From the NCBI GenBank assembly GCA_018398585.1, contig JAGTTD010000018.1:7501-71500 (forward strand): a DNA stretch of 64,000 nt. The letters run 5' to 3'. Positions 1 to 10,760 of the stretch are shown here, one piece after another; the first letter of the stretch is position 1, and the number at the start of each line of letters is the position of its first letter. Source of the DNA: Simmondsia chinensis. Its lineage: Eukaryota; Streptophyta; Magnoliopsida; Caryophyllales; Simmondsiaceae. Under the pieces are notes generated by a model. That model was not told where the DNA came from, did no database searches, and was given only the letters and a program-made list of their open reading frames with translations. The position numbers and the translations under genes were made by a program.

Positions 1-149
1 TCACACAACTTAAAATAGAGGATCATGCAACAGTGACTTTTCTTCTCGTACTAGGTCTTGATCTTCTTATCAACTTGTAATGCTAAAGACCTCCATTGTA
101 GATGTGGAAGTGAGAAAGGTGGATAAGTCGATGTTTTGAGTCCCTTTAG

Positions 150-183
<34 letters not shown>

Positions 184-1348
184 AATTGAGTACGAATCAA
201 TGAATGAGAAATAGAAAGTACTCAAAATAAGTATGGTAATCCACAACTCCATCTATAAACCATCTTGATTCTCAATTGTTCAGGAGAAATTTCTAATTCT
301 AGTGACATTACGCCTTCTTAATGTCAAATTTGGCGGGACAGAAGCTCAAGATTAATTCATAACTCCATTGACAAATAGTAGAATATTGAAGTGCTATTAC
401 TTGGGAGAACAAGGTAGTATTCTTAAGGATTGAGAAGGGATGATGGGTGAAAAGTTTGTAGCCCTGATGGTGTTACTAGAGGCATTTGGGGGGGCGATGG
501 TCCTTTGAGAAATGATGCTACCATCGAGAATGAGCTGGGAAGTCACAATGTACATTTAGACAAGTAGCCAATGCTAGACAGAGGCAAATTAAGCTAAACC
601 ACTTGGGAGGGGAATACTTGGGGGCCTAAATCGATAAAGTAGGCATGTAGTAATTGTGAGGGTGCTGTGGCTCTTTTATTTATTTGTCTTTTAGGTTTTT
701 TGTCAAGTAAGGCTCTTCTACTTACAATCTTAATTTCCTTCCAAAAGATACTTTAAACTAAACCGGAAAAAAACAATATGCCAGCTTTTATTATTTTTTG
801 TTTTTAGGAATGATGCAGCCAACAAATATGACAAATGGAACCTTATAATCAAAAGGCAGAAAAAAGCATATATATAAGTTGGGGTGCGAATCAAATAGAG
901 AAAGATTACACAATTTGTTAAGAGTTACATGGTAAATAATTCTTACCTCTCTACATTTAAAAGTTGTTCTTCTTCCCTATGAAGATGGTTTTCGATTTAA
1001 TTGCATTGTGCAGAAAGGTAGAAAAATATGGTGGGGAGGTTATGGATCCTCTCTTCTTACTCTAAATCTTTCTGTTTAAAGACAGATCCACTCTCTCTGA
1101 GATTTTATATTCCTAGTGAGGTGTATTACTAGATGCCAAACGGCATAACGACAAGTAACTAAGGGTCCATTCAGTTTCAGTTTACATTGTTTCGTTTACG
1201 AAAAGAAAAAACTGTTTATGTTTGTTAGATTTTAATTTTTAACAAACGGTCGTTAATAAACTTCCTTTCTAATCTTAAAACAGTCACAGTGCAGACGCCC
1301 ACGATATCCTAAAACTCAAGATGCTACAAGGCCAATGTTCTGAGCATA
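1..1348. other. Intergenic stretch, no gene recognised
   Basis: No coding region, LTR pair or RNA gene could be supported here. The only clear feature is an A homopolymer of about 30 bases near 151-180. Short open frames on either strand are in AT-rich DNA and look like chance. The stretch ends at the AAAAT target duplication of the copia element to its right. Confidence 0.6.
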
Positions 1349-1353
1349 AAAAT

Positions 1354-1527
1354 TGTGAAATATTATATTTGAATAATTAAACGAGTACATAGGAGGCCTC
1401 AATATATAGGCAAAGTACAATGACCAAAAGATTATAATGTCCCTATAGATTACATAAGTCAAAGGACAAAAGGGTAAAACACAAAACCCTAGGAACATTC
1501 TAGAATACTCTAGATTATAGTCTAATA
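1354..1527 (-). repeat. copia-1 3' LTR
   Basis: This is the left LTR, 174 bp, and the 3' LTR of the minus-strand element. On the plus strand it begins TGTGAAATATTAT and ends TCTAATA. It matches 6723-6896 along its full length with six mismatches by eye. A TATATA motif near 1401 is a plausible promoter core. Confidence 0.95.
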
Positions 1528-1540
1528 GGCCCCCTCAATC
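1528..1540 (-). other. Polypurine tract of copia-1
   Basis: Directly upstream of the 3' LTR in element orientation, the minus strand reads TTGAGGGGGCC, a purine run in the position where plus-strand DNA synthesis is primed. Confidence 0.75.
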
Positions 1541-2086
1541 CGAGCGGGGTGGTAGCACGCGAAGATTGGCCTTGTGTTGAAAGATGCGATCAGCGGCAAG
1601 ACCGTTGGTAAGGATATCTGCAACCTGTTTGTTGGTCGGCGTATAGTGGACTTGGAGATCACCCTTGAGGACCTTCTCTCGAACATAGTGAAAATCAACA
1701 TCCACATGCTTGCTACGGTCATTGGATACCTGATTAGTGGCAAGGTACGAGGCGGAGACATTGTCACAGTAAACGATGATAGGACTTGGATGCCGAAGAG
1801 CGAGATCGCGCATGATGTAACGGAGCCAGTCACTTTCAGCAACAACTTGAGCCACAGCCCGATACTCAGATTCCGTCATACTTTTAGAGACAGTTATCTA
1901 CTTTTTGGCACGCCAAGAGATAAGATTGGTTCCAAGGTAGATAGCGTAGCCAGTGGTAGAGCGACAAGTGTCAGGGCATGCACCCCAGTCGGCATCAGCG
2001 AAGGCGGTGAGAGAGAGAGTCGAAGCAGGTTGTATGAGGAGACCATGATCAGGAGTAGACTTGAGATACCGAAGGATACGCTTCAC
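1535..2086 (-). pseudogene. copia-1 RNase H and end of RT (broken)
   Basis: Two open segments in different frames, 2086-1898 and 1879-1535, together form the end of a copia polyprotein. The first holds the Y-L-K-x-T-P-DHGL stretch and the DADWGACPDTCRSTTGY motif that opens copia RNase H. The second holds TESEYRA, the YCDN catalytic motif, K-H-V-D-V-D-F-H and the C-terminal VADILT segment. A frame break lies near 1880-1897. The family normally has this domain fused behind RT in one polyprotein. The region cannot be expressed intact. Confidence 0.85.
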
Positions 2087-2092
2087 AGCCTG

Positions 2093-3397
2093 TCAGTGAG
2101 GGGTGCGAGGAGCATGCATGAACTGAGAGACCAGGTTTACAACATAGCATATGTCTAGGCGGGTCATAGACTGCAAAGCACCCACTGCACTTCTATACTC
2201 AGTAGGGTCCTCAAGAAGGTCCCCTTCACTTAGGGAGAGATGTGCTCGGGTAGGGAGGGGGGTTTTAACTAGTTTGGCATCACAAAGACTGTGTTTGGTG
2301 AGGAGGTCAACGGTGTACTTGTGTTGAGAGAGAAAGAGGCCACTAGAGTTACGAGAGGCTTGGACACCGAGAAAGAAATGTAATGGTCCAAGGTCTTTCA
2401 TTGCAAATTGGGTGGAAAGAGACTTAATGAGGGTTGTTAAGTGCAAGTGGGCAGACCCAGTGAGGATGATATCGTTAACGTAGAGGAGAAGACATGTGAT
2501 ATGGGAACGGGTTTTATGGATGAAAAGGGAGGGGTCGGCCCGACAACAAACAAAACCAAGACTAATAAGGAACGTACTGAACCGCTGGAACCATGCCCGG
2601 GGAGCCTGTTTCAAACCATACAACGCTTTGCGAAGGCGACATACGTGATTAGGGTATTTCGGATGTATGAAGCCCTGTGGTTGTTTCATATAAACTTCTT
2701 CCTTAAGATGACCATGTAGGAAAGCATTTTTAACGTCCAACTGCTGTATAGGCCAGTTGTAAGTGACAACAAGTGTGAGTATAAAGCGTATGGTGGTAGG
2801 CTTGACAACAGGGCTAAAGGTCTCCTTATAATCAAGGCCTTCACATTGGTGAAAACCTTGAGCAACAAGGCGAGCTTTGAACTGTTCGACCGAACCATCG
2901 GCTTTATACTTCACCTTATATTTCCAAGTACTTCCTCCAAGGTTTTTCGAGGGATCATGGGGAACCAGGTCCCAAGTGTGGTTGAGGAGGAGGGCATTGA
3001 ATTCATCCGCCATGGCTTGCTGCCACTGGGGATTTTTAGCAGCCTGCGAGTAACATGTGGGCTCTTGGATAACTATAATGGAGGACAGAGAAAGTGGGTA
3101 TCGAGGTTTGCGGATTCCATCCTTAAGTCTAGTACGCATAGGATGCACATTTTGAACCGGTGAGTGTGGGGAGGGAGGCGAGGCAAAGTCGGAGCTTGGG
3201 CCAGACATGACACCTGGGATGGATGACGAGGCAGCGTCACCGTTAGGGACAGAGCTCGGGGCAACAGAGGGGGGAGGGGTTGCGGACTCGGGCGAGGGCG
3301 GAGCAGGCAAGGGTGGCGAGGGCGGCCGGGTTGGAGTACGAACACCAGCAAGGGGGGGGGGGGGGGTTAGCCGCTGGCAACAGCAGTGATTGCCCAC
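2093..3397 (-). pseudogene. copia-1 reverse transcriptase domain
   Basis: An open segment of 434 codons. A Pro-rich linker precedes the RT_copia (RVT_2) core, recognised by DEFNALLLNHTWDLVP, WKYKVKYKADGSVEQFKARL, QLDVKNAFLHGHLKEEVYM and LRKALYGLKQAPRAW. The catalytic box that is YVDD in active elements reads YVND here, so one of the two metal-binding aspartates is lost. The proline-coding tract includes a G15 run on the plus strand near 3352-3366, a likely slippage site. The frame stops before RNase H. Confidence 0.88.
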
Positions 3398-4464
3398 TGT
3401 CGGGCGGCAGGGCCATGGTAGTGACCTGACTCGGGATTCCCGAGACAGTACCCGAGGAGGGGGAAGTACAGATGACTAACGGTGCATTATGGGAGGCATC
3501 AGTTACGGGCATCTGAGAACTAACAAGTTCAGGATAAGGGAATCGAGTTTCATCAAATACAACATGCCTACTAACATACATTCGTTTATTTAAAACATCA
3601 AAACACCTATAACCTTTGTATCGAGCCGCATACCCAAGAAAGATGCAGGGGATGGAGCGGGGGGCTAATTTATGAGGGGCACGGGATGTGATGTTAGGAT
3701 AACATGCACACCCAAAGACTCTAAAACGATTATAATCAGGATTGATACGAAAGAGCTTTTGGAAAGGAGAAAAAATTAGAAAGAGTTGGCGTGGGAAGAC
3801 GGTTTATTGTAAAACATGCCGTGCAGAAGGCGTCATCCCAAAATTTGTAAGGAAGTTTGGAGTGAATTAGGAGAGTTCGTGCCATTTCAGATAAATGTCG
3901 ATGCTTGCGTTCCGCCACCCCATTTTGTCCGGGGTTATCAGGACAGGATAGTCGAAAATGAATTCCAGCATCCCGGCATAGCGCATTCATGCGCCGATGA
4001 TCGAATTCACCTCCACCATCACTTTGAAAAATTTTAATTTTCTCGTAAAATAGGTTTTCAACTAAAGTTTTGAAATCGGTGAAAATGTCATAAACCTCAT
4101 ATTTGCGTCGCATCGGATATAGCCATGTAATGCGGGAAAAATCATCAACGAATAAAACGTAGTACTTATATTCGGAATTAGAGTAAACAGGTGACTGCCA
4201 AACATCAAAATGTATAAGCTGTAAAGGCATGGTTGTATTATGTAGCACACGTTCAAAAGACAGTTTCCTAGATTTACCCGAACAACAGGAAGAGCATTTA
4301 TCCAAAAATTTGACAGAAGGACAAAATTGTTGTTTACATGAAGTATTAAGAACTGAATTCCCTAGATGCCCTAGTCGTTGATACCATAATACGCTGTGAG
4401 TGACCCGAGCAAGAAGCCATACATCATGATGTGAGAAGTTATATAGCGGTCCATTACTGGGCAC
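3398..4464 (-). pseudogene. copia-1 GAG-pre-integrase and integrase
   Basis: The open segment 4464-3736 holds the GAG-pre-integrase signature (WYQRLGHLGNSVL, a degenerate HHCC-type finger) and the rve integrase core. The D-D-E catalytic positions are visible as HFDVW, FQSDGGGEF and NGVAERKH. A shifted segment (about 3581-3398) gives the integrase C-terminal part with the VSRHVVFDETRFPY motif that commonly precedes the copia RT linker. The two parts are out of frame, so integrase is broken after the core. Confidence 0.87.
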
Positions 4465-4488
4465 TTGTAGAAGCGGTGTCCCCGTAGC

Positions 4489-6291
4489 CTAGTCCTTAAC
4501 ACAAAAAGAGTTGGAATCAAATTCTACTCGACACTTGTTGTCACGACATAGTTGCTTTATTGATAGAAGGTTGTGGGTTAAGTTGGGAACTGGCATGACG
4601 TTGTTTAAATGAAGGGAAGTTTTTGGTTTTTTGGTAGAGCCCACATGTGTGACAGGCAGTAATGCCCCATTTCGAACAAGCACACTTTTATGACCAGAAT
4701 AAGGAAGGAGGTTATAGAGAATACCTGGGTTAAGCGTCATATGGTTAGAGGCTCCCGGGCCAGGGCACCAGTTGTAGTCATGTGGTTCACCTATCGTCAT
4801 GGCAGCAAAGGATTGGCTGGGATCCGGGAACGAGGAATTGTCAAAGCCATGAGGGCAAGCAACAACAGTGTGACCTGTCTGTGAGTAGATCTGACAGAAT
4901 TGAGGAGCGGGACCGAGCACACCTGCATGAGAGTAAAAAGGGGGACCGACCGGCGGTCGAACAGAATAAGAAGTGTTAGGCAAGTGCTGCCCGGGAGGGG
5001 TACCGTACGGTGGGCCGGTGGAGGGCGGTCTCCCCCCACGGCCACCACGGCCCCCTTTACCTTTCCGACCACGACCCCGACCACGGCCACCGTGGGGTTG
5101 GGTCGGTTGGGGGGGTTGCCCAGAGGCAACCATGGCATGAGCAGGATTCAGGTTGGGACGTCCATTGTTCCTGTTTAGGGTACCTTCCTCATTAAGTAAA
5201 GCAGATTTTAACTCATCATACGAATATAGTTTTGAAGTTTGTCGGGTAAAAGTTGCAAAGGCGGCATATTCAGGGGTTAACCCATGAATGGCGAAGTGTT
5301 GGAATTCCCTAGCAGACACGGGTGAGTCAATGGCAGCTAAATCATCGGCAATTGATTTAAGTTCAAAAAGGTAGGCATCCATGGTTTTGCCAGCTTTTCG
5401 TAAATTTATGAGTTGAGTTCGGAGGTCATACTCCTTAGCCATGGAGTGATCCCGAAAACGCTTAGCCAGGGCATCCCACATGGCTTTAGAGGTTGGATGA
5501 CGAACAATATCGTTGATAAGAGGGCGGGAGAGTGTGGCGGCTATGCAAGATCGGAGACTCTGATCTGTGCGTAGCCATGTAATGTAATCCGGGTTAGAAT
5601 AAGTCGATCCTGTGGGGAGAGTTATTTGGGCAGGGGGACAGGGGAAAGACCCATCGATGAACCCTAATAGTTGGTGCGCAAGTAGTAGCATGTTAAATTG
5701 TTCTTTCCATGGTGGATAATCGGCAGTGGATTCGAGTTTAATTGTAACAATGCTAGTTATATTTGATAAGGGGAGAACAATTGGAGAAGTAGGATGATTG
5801 TAAATATTAGGGTTTAAGTAATTATGGTTGAGATCATGTGGGAGAGAGGGTGGCGGCACCGCACTAGCACCACCGACAGGAGGGAGGGCCGGAGGGAGGG
5901 TTGGTGGAGAACCACCGTCAAGCGACCGGAGGCCGCCGGACATGAGGGGTCCAGCGAAGCCAGCCGTGGGTGGGGCGATCGAAGGGAAGGGGTTCGGTAG
6001 AGGTGGGATGCCCAGATTAAGTGCCGAGGTCGACAATGACCTCCCAAGTGGTGGTGGAGTGCCGGAGATGGCGACACCGGCATCCACCGACCGAGAGAAA
6101 GGAGCACCAATGGTGGCGGTTCCGACATTGAGGTTGTCGGGCACCACCCTCGGTGGGCTACCAGCGACGACGTCGGGCAGAGGGCCGGCATGAGGGGGGC
6201 CTGTGGCGGCCATCGTTTGGTCGGCGCTAGGAGGGGAGGAGGGGAAGGAGGTTAGAGCATTAGCGTAGGATCGGTTCGGATTAGTTGCCAT
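4489..6291 (-). pseudogene. copia-1 gag and protease
   Basis: An open segment of 600 codons starting at ATG 6291. Residues about 1-170 are Pro/Gly-rich. Residues about 180-380 match the copia gag domain (UBN2/Retrotran_gag_2: WKEQFNMLLLAHQLLGF ... MWDALAKRF ... LINLRKAGKTMDAY). A Gly/Arg-rich basic tract follows. The zinc knuckle near residue 480 reads CQIYSQTGHTVVAC, with the second Cys replaced by Tyr. The aspartic protease site reads GPGASNHM where D-T/S-G-A is expected, so the catalytic Asp is gone. The frame ends shortly before GAG-pre-integrase. Confidence 0.9.
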
Positions 6292-6704
6292 TACTCAAAA
6301 TAAATTTTGAAACCAAAAAGAAAGAGGGGAAAAAAAAAAGTACTTCACGCGCATAAGAGAAAAAGAAAACCCCACAAACGACAAAGGGGCACAGCGGGAG
6401 AGAAGATAATCAGAGCCAAGGGAGGCTGCAGCAGCGTGGCCAGAAGAGGCGGCGGCGCAAGGGAGGAGCAGCCGTGAGGAGAAAGGGACGGTTGGGGGAA
6501 CAGGAGGCCGTTCATGCCGGAGAGAGGAGGTCGGGGCGCACAGCACTAAAGGAGGCCGGACGGACGTGCGGGGGCGCAAAAGTCGGGCGCCATGGAGAGA
6601 GGAGGCTGAGGGGAGGGGTGTGGCGGCGCCCGAAAGAAAGAGGGAGTTAGGGTTCTGACCGATTTTCCCTTTTTTTTTCTTTTTTGAGAGAAGAGGGTAT
6701 CAAG
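6292..6704 (-). other. copia-1 GC-rich 5' leader
   Basis: This is untranslated leader between the primer binding site and the gag ATG. It is rich in GGC/GAG repeats and far more GC-rich than the flanking DNA. No independent gene is supported. Confidence 0.6.
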
Positions 6705-6722
6705 GGTATGGCTCTGATACCA
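6705..6722 (-). other. Primer binding site of copia-1 (initiator Met tRNA type)
   Basis: Immediately inside the 5' LTR the minus strand reads TGGTATCAGAGCCATACC. TGGTATCAGAGC is complementary to the 3' end of plant initiator methionine tRNA, the usual primer of Ty1/copia elements. Confidence 0.92.
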
Positions 6723-6896
6723 TGTGAAATATTATATTTGAATTATTAAACGAGTACATAGGAGGCCTCAATATATAGGCAAAGTACAATGACTAAAAGA
6801 TTATAATGTCCCTATAAATTACATATGTCAAAGAACAAAAGGGTAAAACACAAAACCCTAGGAACATTCTAGAATACTTTAGATTATAGTCTAATA
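6723..6896 (-). repeat. copia-1 5' LTR
   Basis: This is the right LTR, 174 bp, near-identical to 1354-1527, followed directly by the AAAAT target duplication. Confidence 0.95.
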
Positions 6897-6901
6897 AAAA
6901 T

Positions 6902-7750
6902 AAGTGAGAGGCCATAGAAACCTCAAGAGTCAATAAAAGGAGGGAAATCATCTAGGTGCAACCTATTAGCAACATCAAGAGAGGCAGAATAATACATTCA
7001 TGAAGCTAGTTATATAAAATCCTAGAATGCAATATCCTTCAATCAAGTGACTTTGCATCACACACACATGTATACTAATATCTAATTTATTGCCAAATAA
7101 GTACATGAATTTAATCATAGATGTTGCTAATGGAGCTATGATGTTGTCCACATAACTTTTTTTAAAGGGTTAGCCATGGCTTTCATTTCAGTCATTGAAC
7201 TTATTTGAACCGCGTGTGTTGATATGTGATTCTTAACTAAAAGGAAATGAGAGCACAGCAGCAAGAAACAAACAGCTACCTTCTGGACTTTGAACTACAT
7301 GAGTCAAACCGAGGAAGTTCTTCACCGTTGCAGGAGTCATGAATGAAATGGGAGGACAGGAACTCGAAAACCAACGGGGGTTAGTGTGGAAGGTGTGGGA
7401 AAGAGTGAACATTTGAGAGAAACCAGGTTGCACTGGTGAATAGAAGAAGAAGAATGTCTACCGAGATGAACCACCAGGCTGCATTGTTAAAATCATGCTT
7501 TATTACATCCTGGCCTGTGCTGCAGGCAACAGTGAAATAGAGCCTGGTCAGGTAATTAATGGCGGTGGGCTCTAGATGACAATGACAAAGGGGACCGTTG
7601 GATTCAAGCAAGTGTATTTTTTCGTTTTTGAATAATGATGTCAATTTTGCCCAACTTGGAGTATTTATGTCTTGATGCGTTTTTCTGGAATATTTATTAT
7701 AATTAAATATATATAAATACCACAAGCATAATAAGGCAATGTGAGGTTTT
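6902..7750. other. Intergenic stretch, no gene recognised
   Basis: Mixed-composition DNA between the copia element and the LINE insertion. Several open frames of 60-115 codons exist on the minus strand, but none shows a domain or codon pattern I can recognise. Confidence 0.5.
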
Positions 7751-7760
7751 AAGTGTTTTC

Positions 7761-8516
7761 GGTGGTGGTGGGATCATATTTGTAATGAGCTTTTGTTTTG
7801 TAAAAATAGTCTAAGTTTTGTTGCTTTCCTTTGTTGGGAAATTTGAAAGAACAGGAATTCGTTTGTTTTTTAGGGCCTATCCAAGGAGTCTCAGAGAATT
7901 GCTCAGGATGCTTTGTGTGGATCAACGGAGTTCCTTAACCTTTCTCCCTCCCCGTCTCTCTCCGGTAGGGCCCCCCCTTCAGCTCCGGTCCATTGGTCCC
8001 GACCTCCGAATGGGTTCATCAAGATCAATTCCGATGCTGCGTGGAATTCTGAGGATGTCTTGGCGGCAGCTGCCGTGGTTGCTAGGGACTCTTCTGGCGG
8101 GATTGTTGGAGGTTGGTGCGGTTCCTTCCATGCTTCTTCCCCTCTCGTTGCTGAGGCCCTCGCCTTAAGGGCGGCTTGTTGTTATGTTCAAACTCAAAGA
8201 TGGCGCTGCATAGTCTTCGAGTCTGACTGCAAAACCCTCATTGATGCTTTTGAGGACAGAGGATCATGTCCATGGGAGATCCTTGCTATTGTCGATGACA
8301 TTTGCTCCTTTGTTGTGTTTTTCAATGCCTCGTCTTTTGTTTGGTGTCCTAGGTACTGTAATAGGGTGGCCCATTTTGTAGTTAAGGGGCACTCCTCAGG
8401 CGTCTGTAATCATAATTGGTGGAACACTATCCCCCGCCCCCTGATTGATCTTGTATCCAAAGACGTTAATGGTATATAATTTTTGGCCCGCGGGCTTTGT
8501 TGTGATAAAAAAAAAA
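7761..8516 (+). mobile_element. 5'-truncated LINE (L1-type) carrying an RNase H domain
   Basis: The insertion is flanked by a perfect 10-bp target duplication AAGTGTTTTC (7751-7760 and 8517-8526) and ends in a poly(A) run that merges with the duplication. Both are signatures of target-primed reverse transcription. The open segment 7913-8479 encodes an RVT_3-type RNase H as found at the C-terminus of plant L1 LINEs: FIKINSDAAWN, then ARDSSGGIVGG, AEALALRAA, FESDCKTLIDAF and NRVAHFVV. Upstream in the same frame I read two stops (the TAG at 7871-7873 and a TGA in the codon aligned with a Trp near 7845). The copy is therefore a dead 3' fragment, not a host RNase H gene. Confidence 0.88.
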
Positions 8517-8526
8517 AAGTGTTTTC

Positions 8527-9300
8527 AACAATAATTAAGTAAATTTACGGTGAAGCTCACAAGATTCTAAAAAAATATATTTATATATTATTAAAATTAT
8601 AAGTTAATATTATGGTTATTTATATTTTAATATCTCAAGTTTTTTGAAATAATTTTTAAATTATTAAAAATATTCCTAAGTTTTTGTCGTCTTAATTAAA
8701 ATATTCTTAAGTTTTTGTCACATTAATAAAAAAGCTTCTCTCTAACATGTTGATGTCATTTTAAGTCAATAGAGCTGATGTGACAGCTGTGTTTTTATTG
8801 ATGTTACAAAAAATGATAAAAATACCATTTAATAATCATACTTTGAAACAAATTAATCGAAAATAGATAACTTAATCATAACACCTCTTGAATTTTGTGC
8901 TTATAAAATAATAACAAGAGAGTTGAAGCATGTTTTAGATCATTTTATTGTGGACTTTTTTAATAATTCAAAAGGATCAGTATTCTTTTTATTATTTTAA
9001 AAAATATCGGAGTACTAAAGTATAAATAATTGTTAATGTTAAGCATTTTTCAACAGTAATTTATTAGATTTTGGCAATATTACTTTTTTTTGGTCCTAAC
9101 TAGGCCTTAGTAAAAGGTACTTGAGTCATATTCAAACCTATGTATCTAGGTAATGCTCTAGTATTTTCTATTTCATTTAGAAAATAAAATTTATTACCTA
9201 AATAACTTAATATTTAAGCACTATTTATTTAAATGCCTTAACATTTTCATAAATATATGCAATAAGATATGCTAAGAGTTTAAATTTTATCACCTACCTA
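8527..9300. other. AT-rich intergenic DNA
   Basis: No gene seen. A short direct repeat of the form AAAATATTC(C/T)TAAGTTTTTGTC occurs at about 8667-8690 and 8699-8720. The rest is low-complexity AT-rich sequence. Confidence 0.5.
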
Positions 9301-9304
9301 GAGT

Positions 9305-9670
9305 TTGCAAATTTTTTTATCCGTTAAATTTGGTAGATTGTTATTTATAATATGCTTAGAAATGGACGAAGGCACCCAACTAACGCCTAAATGGCCAAGT
9401 GCAAAAAACTTAGACATAATAGATAAAGATCACCCAACCGGTGCAACAATGTCCGAGCACACTCATAATAGACAAAACAAAAGTAAGAATGTTGAGTCAT
9501 TGTTTGAATGGCCAATCATAAAACTCGGTAAAAATAATGCTCAACTAGCACCCGAGTCATCGAGCGTAAACACTCCAAACGGAATGGATGAAGCTTCCCC
9601 CAGCAAAGCCAAAGTTGTTGAGGAAGAAAAAAAAAATACTTGGACAAAATGGATGAAACATCGTCCATAA
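9305..9670 (+). CDS. Unrecognised open frame (hypothetical, weak)
   Basis: An open frame of 121 codons (first internal ATG at 9362) stands out because the flanks are very AT-rich while this stretch has a protein-like composition. It is hydrophilic, with Lys/Glu/Ser/Asn-rich segments such as KNLDIIDKDHPTGAT and NGMDEASPSKAKVVEEEKK. I recognise no domain. It may be the remnant of a transposon linker region rather than a host gene. No splice partners or promoter could be assigned. Confidence 0.2.
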   Translation: MQIFLSVKFGRLLFIICLEMDEGTQLTPKWPSAKNLDIIDKDHPTGATMSEHTHNRQNKSKNVESLFEWPIIKLGKNNAQLAPESSSVNTPNGMDEASPSKAKVVEEEKKNTWTKWMKHRP

Positions 9671-10279
9671 AAAGCACGAAGAGTTGTACAAAAACTTGGA
9701 GCAAACTAAAAGTGACATGCAACGGTTACTTGAATTCCCGAGGGCTTAAAACACACAAAAAAACGTATCTCAACAAGTTTTTGTTTGGTTGAGTACAAAA
9801 ACTCCTACGAAACAGAAAAAATGACCCCACATATGTATCCCTGTGATTCAGTATAAACACTCGGAACTAAGGGTGTTCATATAGTGGTCTAGTTCGGTGA
9901 GATCCTCGATCTTCCAATTGAGCTTATTTCGGGCTTCTATCTGGTCCGATTCAAACCCGAAAAACCCGAGAATGGACCGAAAGCTCGAATGACGTGGGCC
10001 CCCTATATATTTTATTTGAAAAAAATTAAATTATGTTAGACTTGTAACATTTGAGTCTAAAATTAACTAAAAATAAAATGATAAACATTAGGGTAATATT
10101 AGCGACATGACAACATTGTTATTAAAGTAAATTTGCAAAACATTGTGACTATTATTTATTATAAATTATTTTATTACGCTGTTAATAATTTTTTTTTGTT
10201 GTTATAAGAATAGTGATGCCTACTTTTTTTATCATATTTTAATATTATATTAAAATAATATTAAAAATTTACAAGATCA
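9671..10279. other. AT-rich intergenic DNA with possible MITE-like segment
   Basis: 9890-9990 contains a less AT-rich piece (GGGTGTTCAT ... CCCGAAAAACCCGA) resembling ends of plant hAT-type MITEs. No matching terminal repeat could be paired, so no element is called. Confidence 0.3.
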
Positions 10280-10760
10280 GTTTGTGTCTATATGTGGGTT
10301 ATATGGTATTCAGCTGTAATCCCAATTGACATATAATGACCATTAGATTTTTGGGATGTATATACTCTTGCATTATCACATAATACAATCCACGACTTGA
10401 GCTCATAGTTGGATCACTTATGCAGGGAGTTTCAGAGAATACTACATCACAATTGAATTATTCACAAATATGTGACCAATGGGTAAAGGCCTCTATTAAA
10501 ATTACAATATACTGAATTGGTCCACGTCATGAAATCGTTAGCTTTTATATTCTTTCAAATATATGGGACTCAAATCCAATTTCAAATGAGTATGGTATAG
10601 GAATCACTTTGCCTTAAATACAAGTAGCACATGATATTTTATCCTATATAAGAATCTTCTGGTTCTTCAATGGGTGCTTGAGAGAATTTCCAATTATTCT
10701 TTTAATCATTTTTATACTTGGGTGACTCAAATAGTCATGTCATAAATAAAAGTTTTGAAT
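10280..10760 (-). pseudogene. Decayed copia GAG-pre-integrase/integrase relic
   Basis: Translated on the minus strand across several stops, this region shows copia integrase order. First comes a KHPLKNQKIL-type finger segment (about 10650-10690). Then a SCAYCI*GKVIPIP-like segment and an IEAFTHWSH stretch with the first acidic region follow. Last is CDNARVYTSQ plus HYMSIGITAEYH (about 10290-10370), which matches the DNA-E/YTSQ-F-N-Y-C-M-SIGI block around the second catalytic Asp. The family and relic differ from copia-1. No LTRs were found around it. Confidence 0.65.

Larger units (their letters stand above)
1354..6896 (-). mobile_element. Complete but inactive Ty1/copia LTR retrotransposon (copia-1)
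   Basis: The element is bounded by two 174-bp LTRs (1354-1527 and 6723-6896) and flanked by a perfect 5-bp target duplication AAAAT (1349-1353 and 6897-6901). It reads on the minus strand: 5' LTR on the right, primer binding site, GC-rich leader, gag, protease, integrase, reverse transcriptase, RNase H, purine tract, 3' LTR. This integrase-before-RT order defines copia. The coding region is broken by stops and frame changes, and catalytic motifs of protease and RT are altered, so it is non-autonomous. By eye the LTRs differ at six positions, which implies an old but not ancient insertion. Confidence 0.95.

Noticed and set aside
70..252. Short minus-strand frame rich in Phe
   Set aside because: It reads through the A30 homopolymer as polyphenylalanine; low complexity, no gene signal.
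1574..2158. 194-codon plus-strand open frame
   Set aside because: It is the reverse strand of the copia-1 RNase H/RT coding region, a shadow of that region.
7913..8479. Host RNase H-like gene
   Set aside because: Target duplications and the poly(A) tail show it is part of a truncated LINE with upstream stops in frame.
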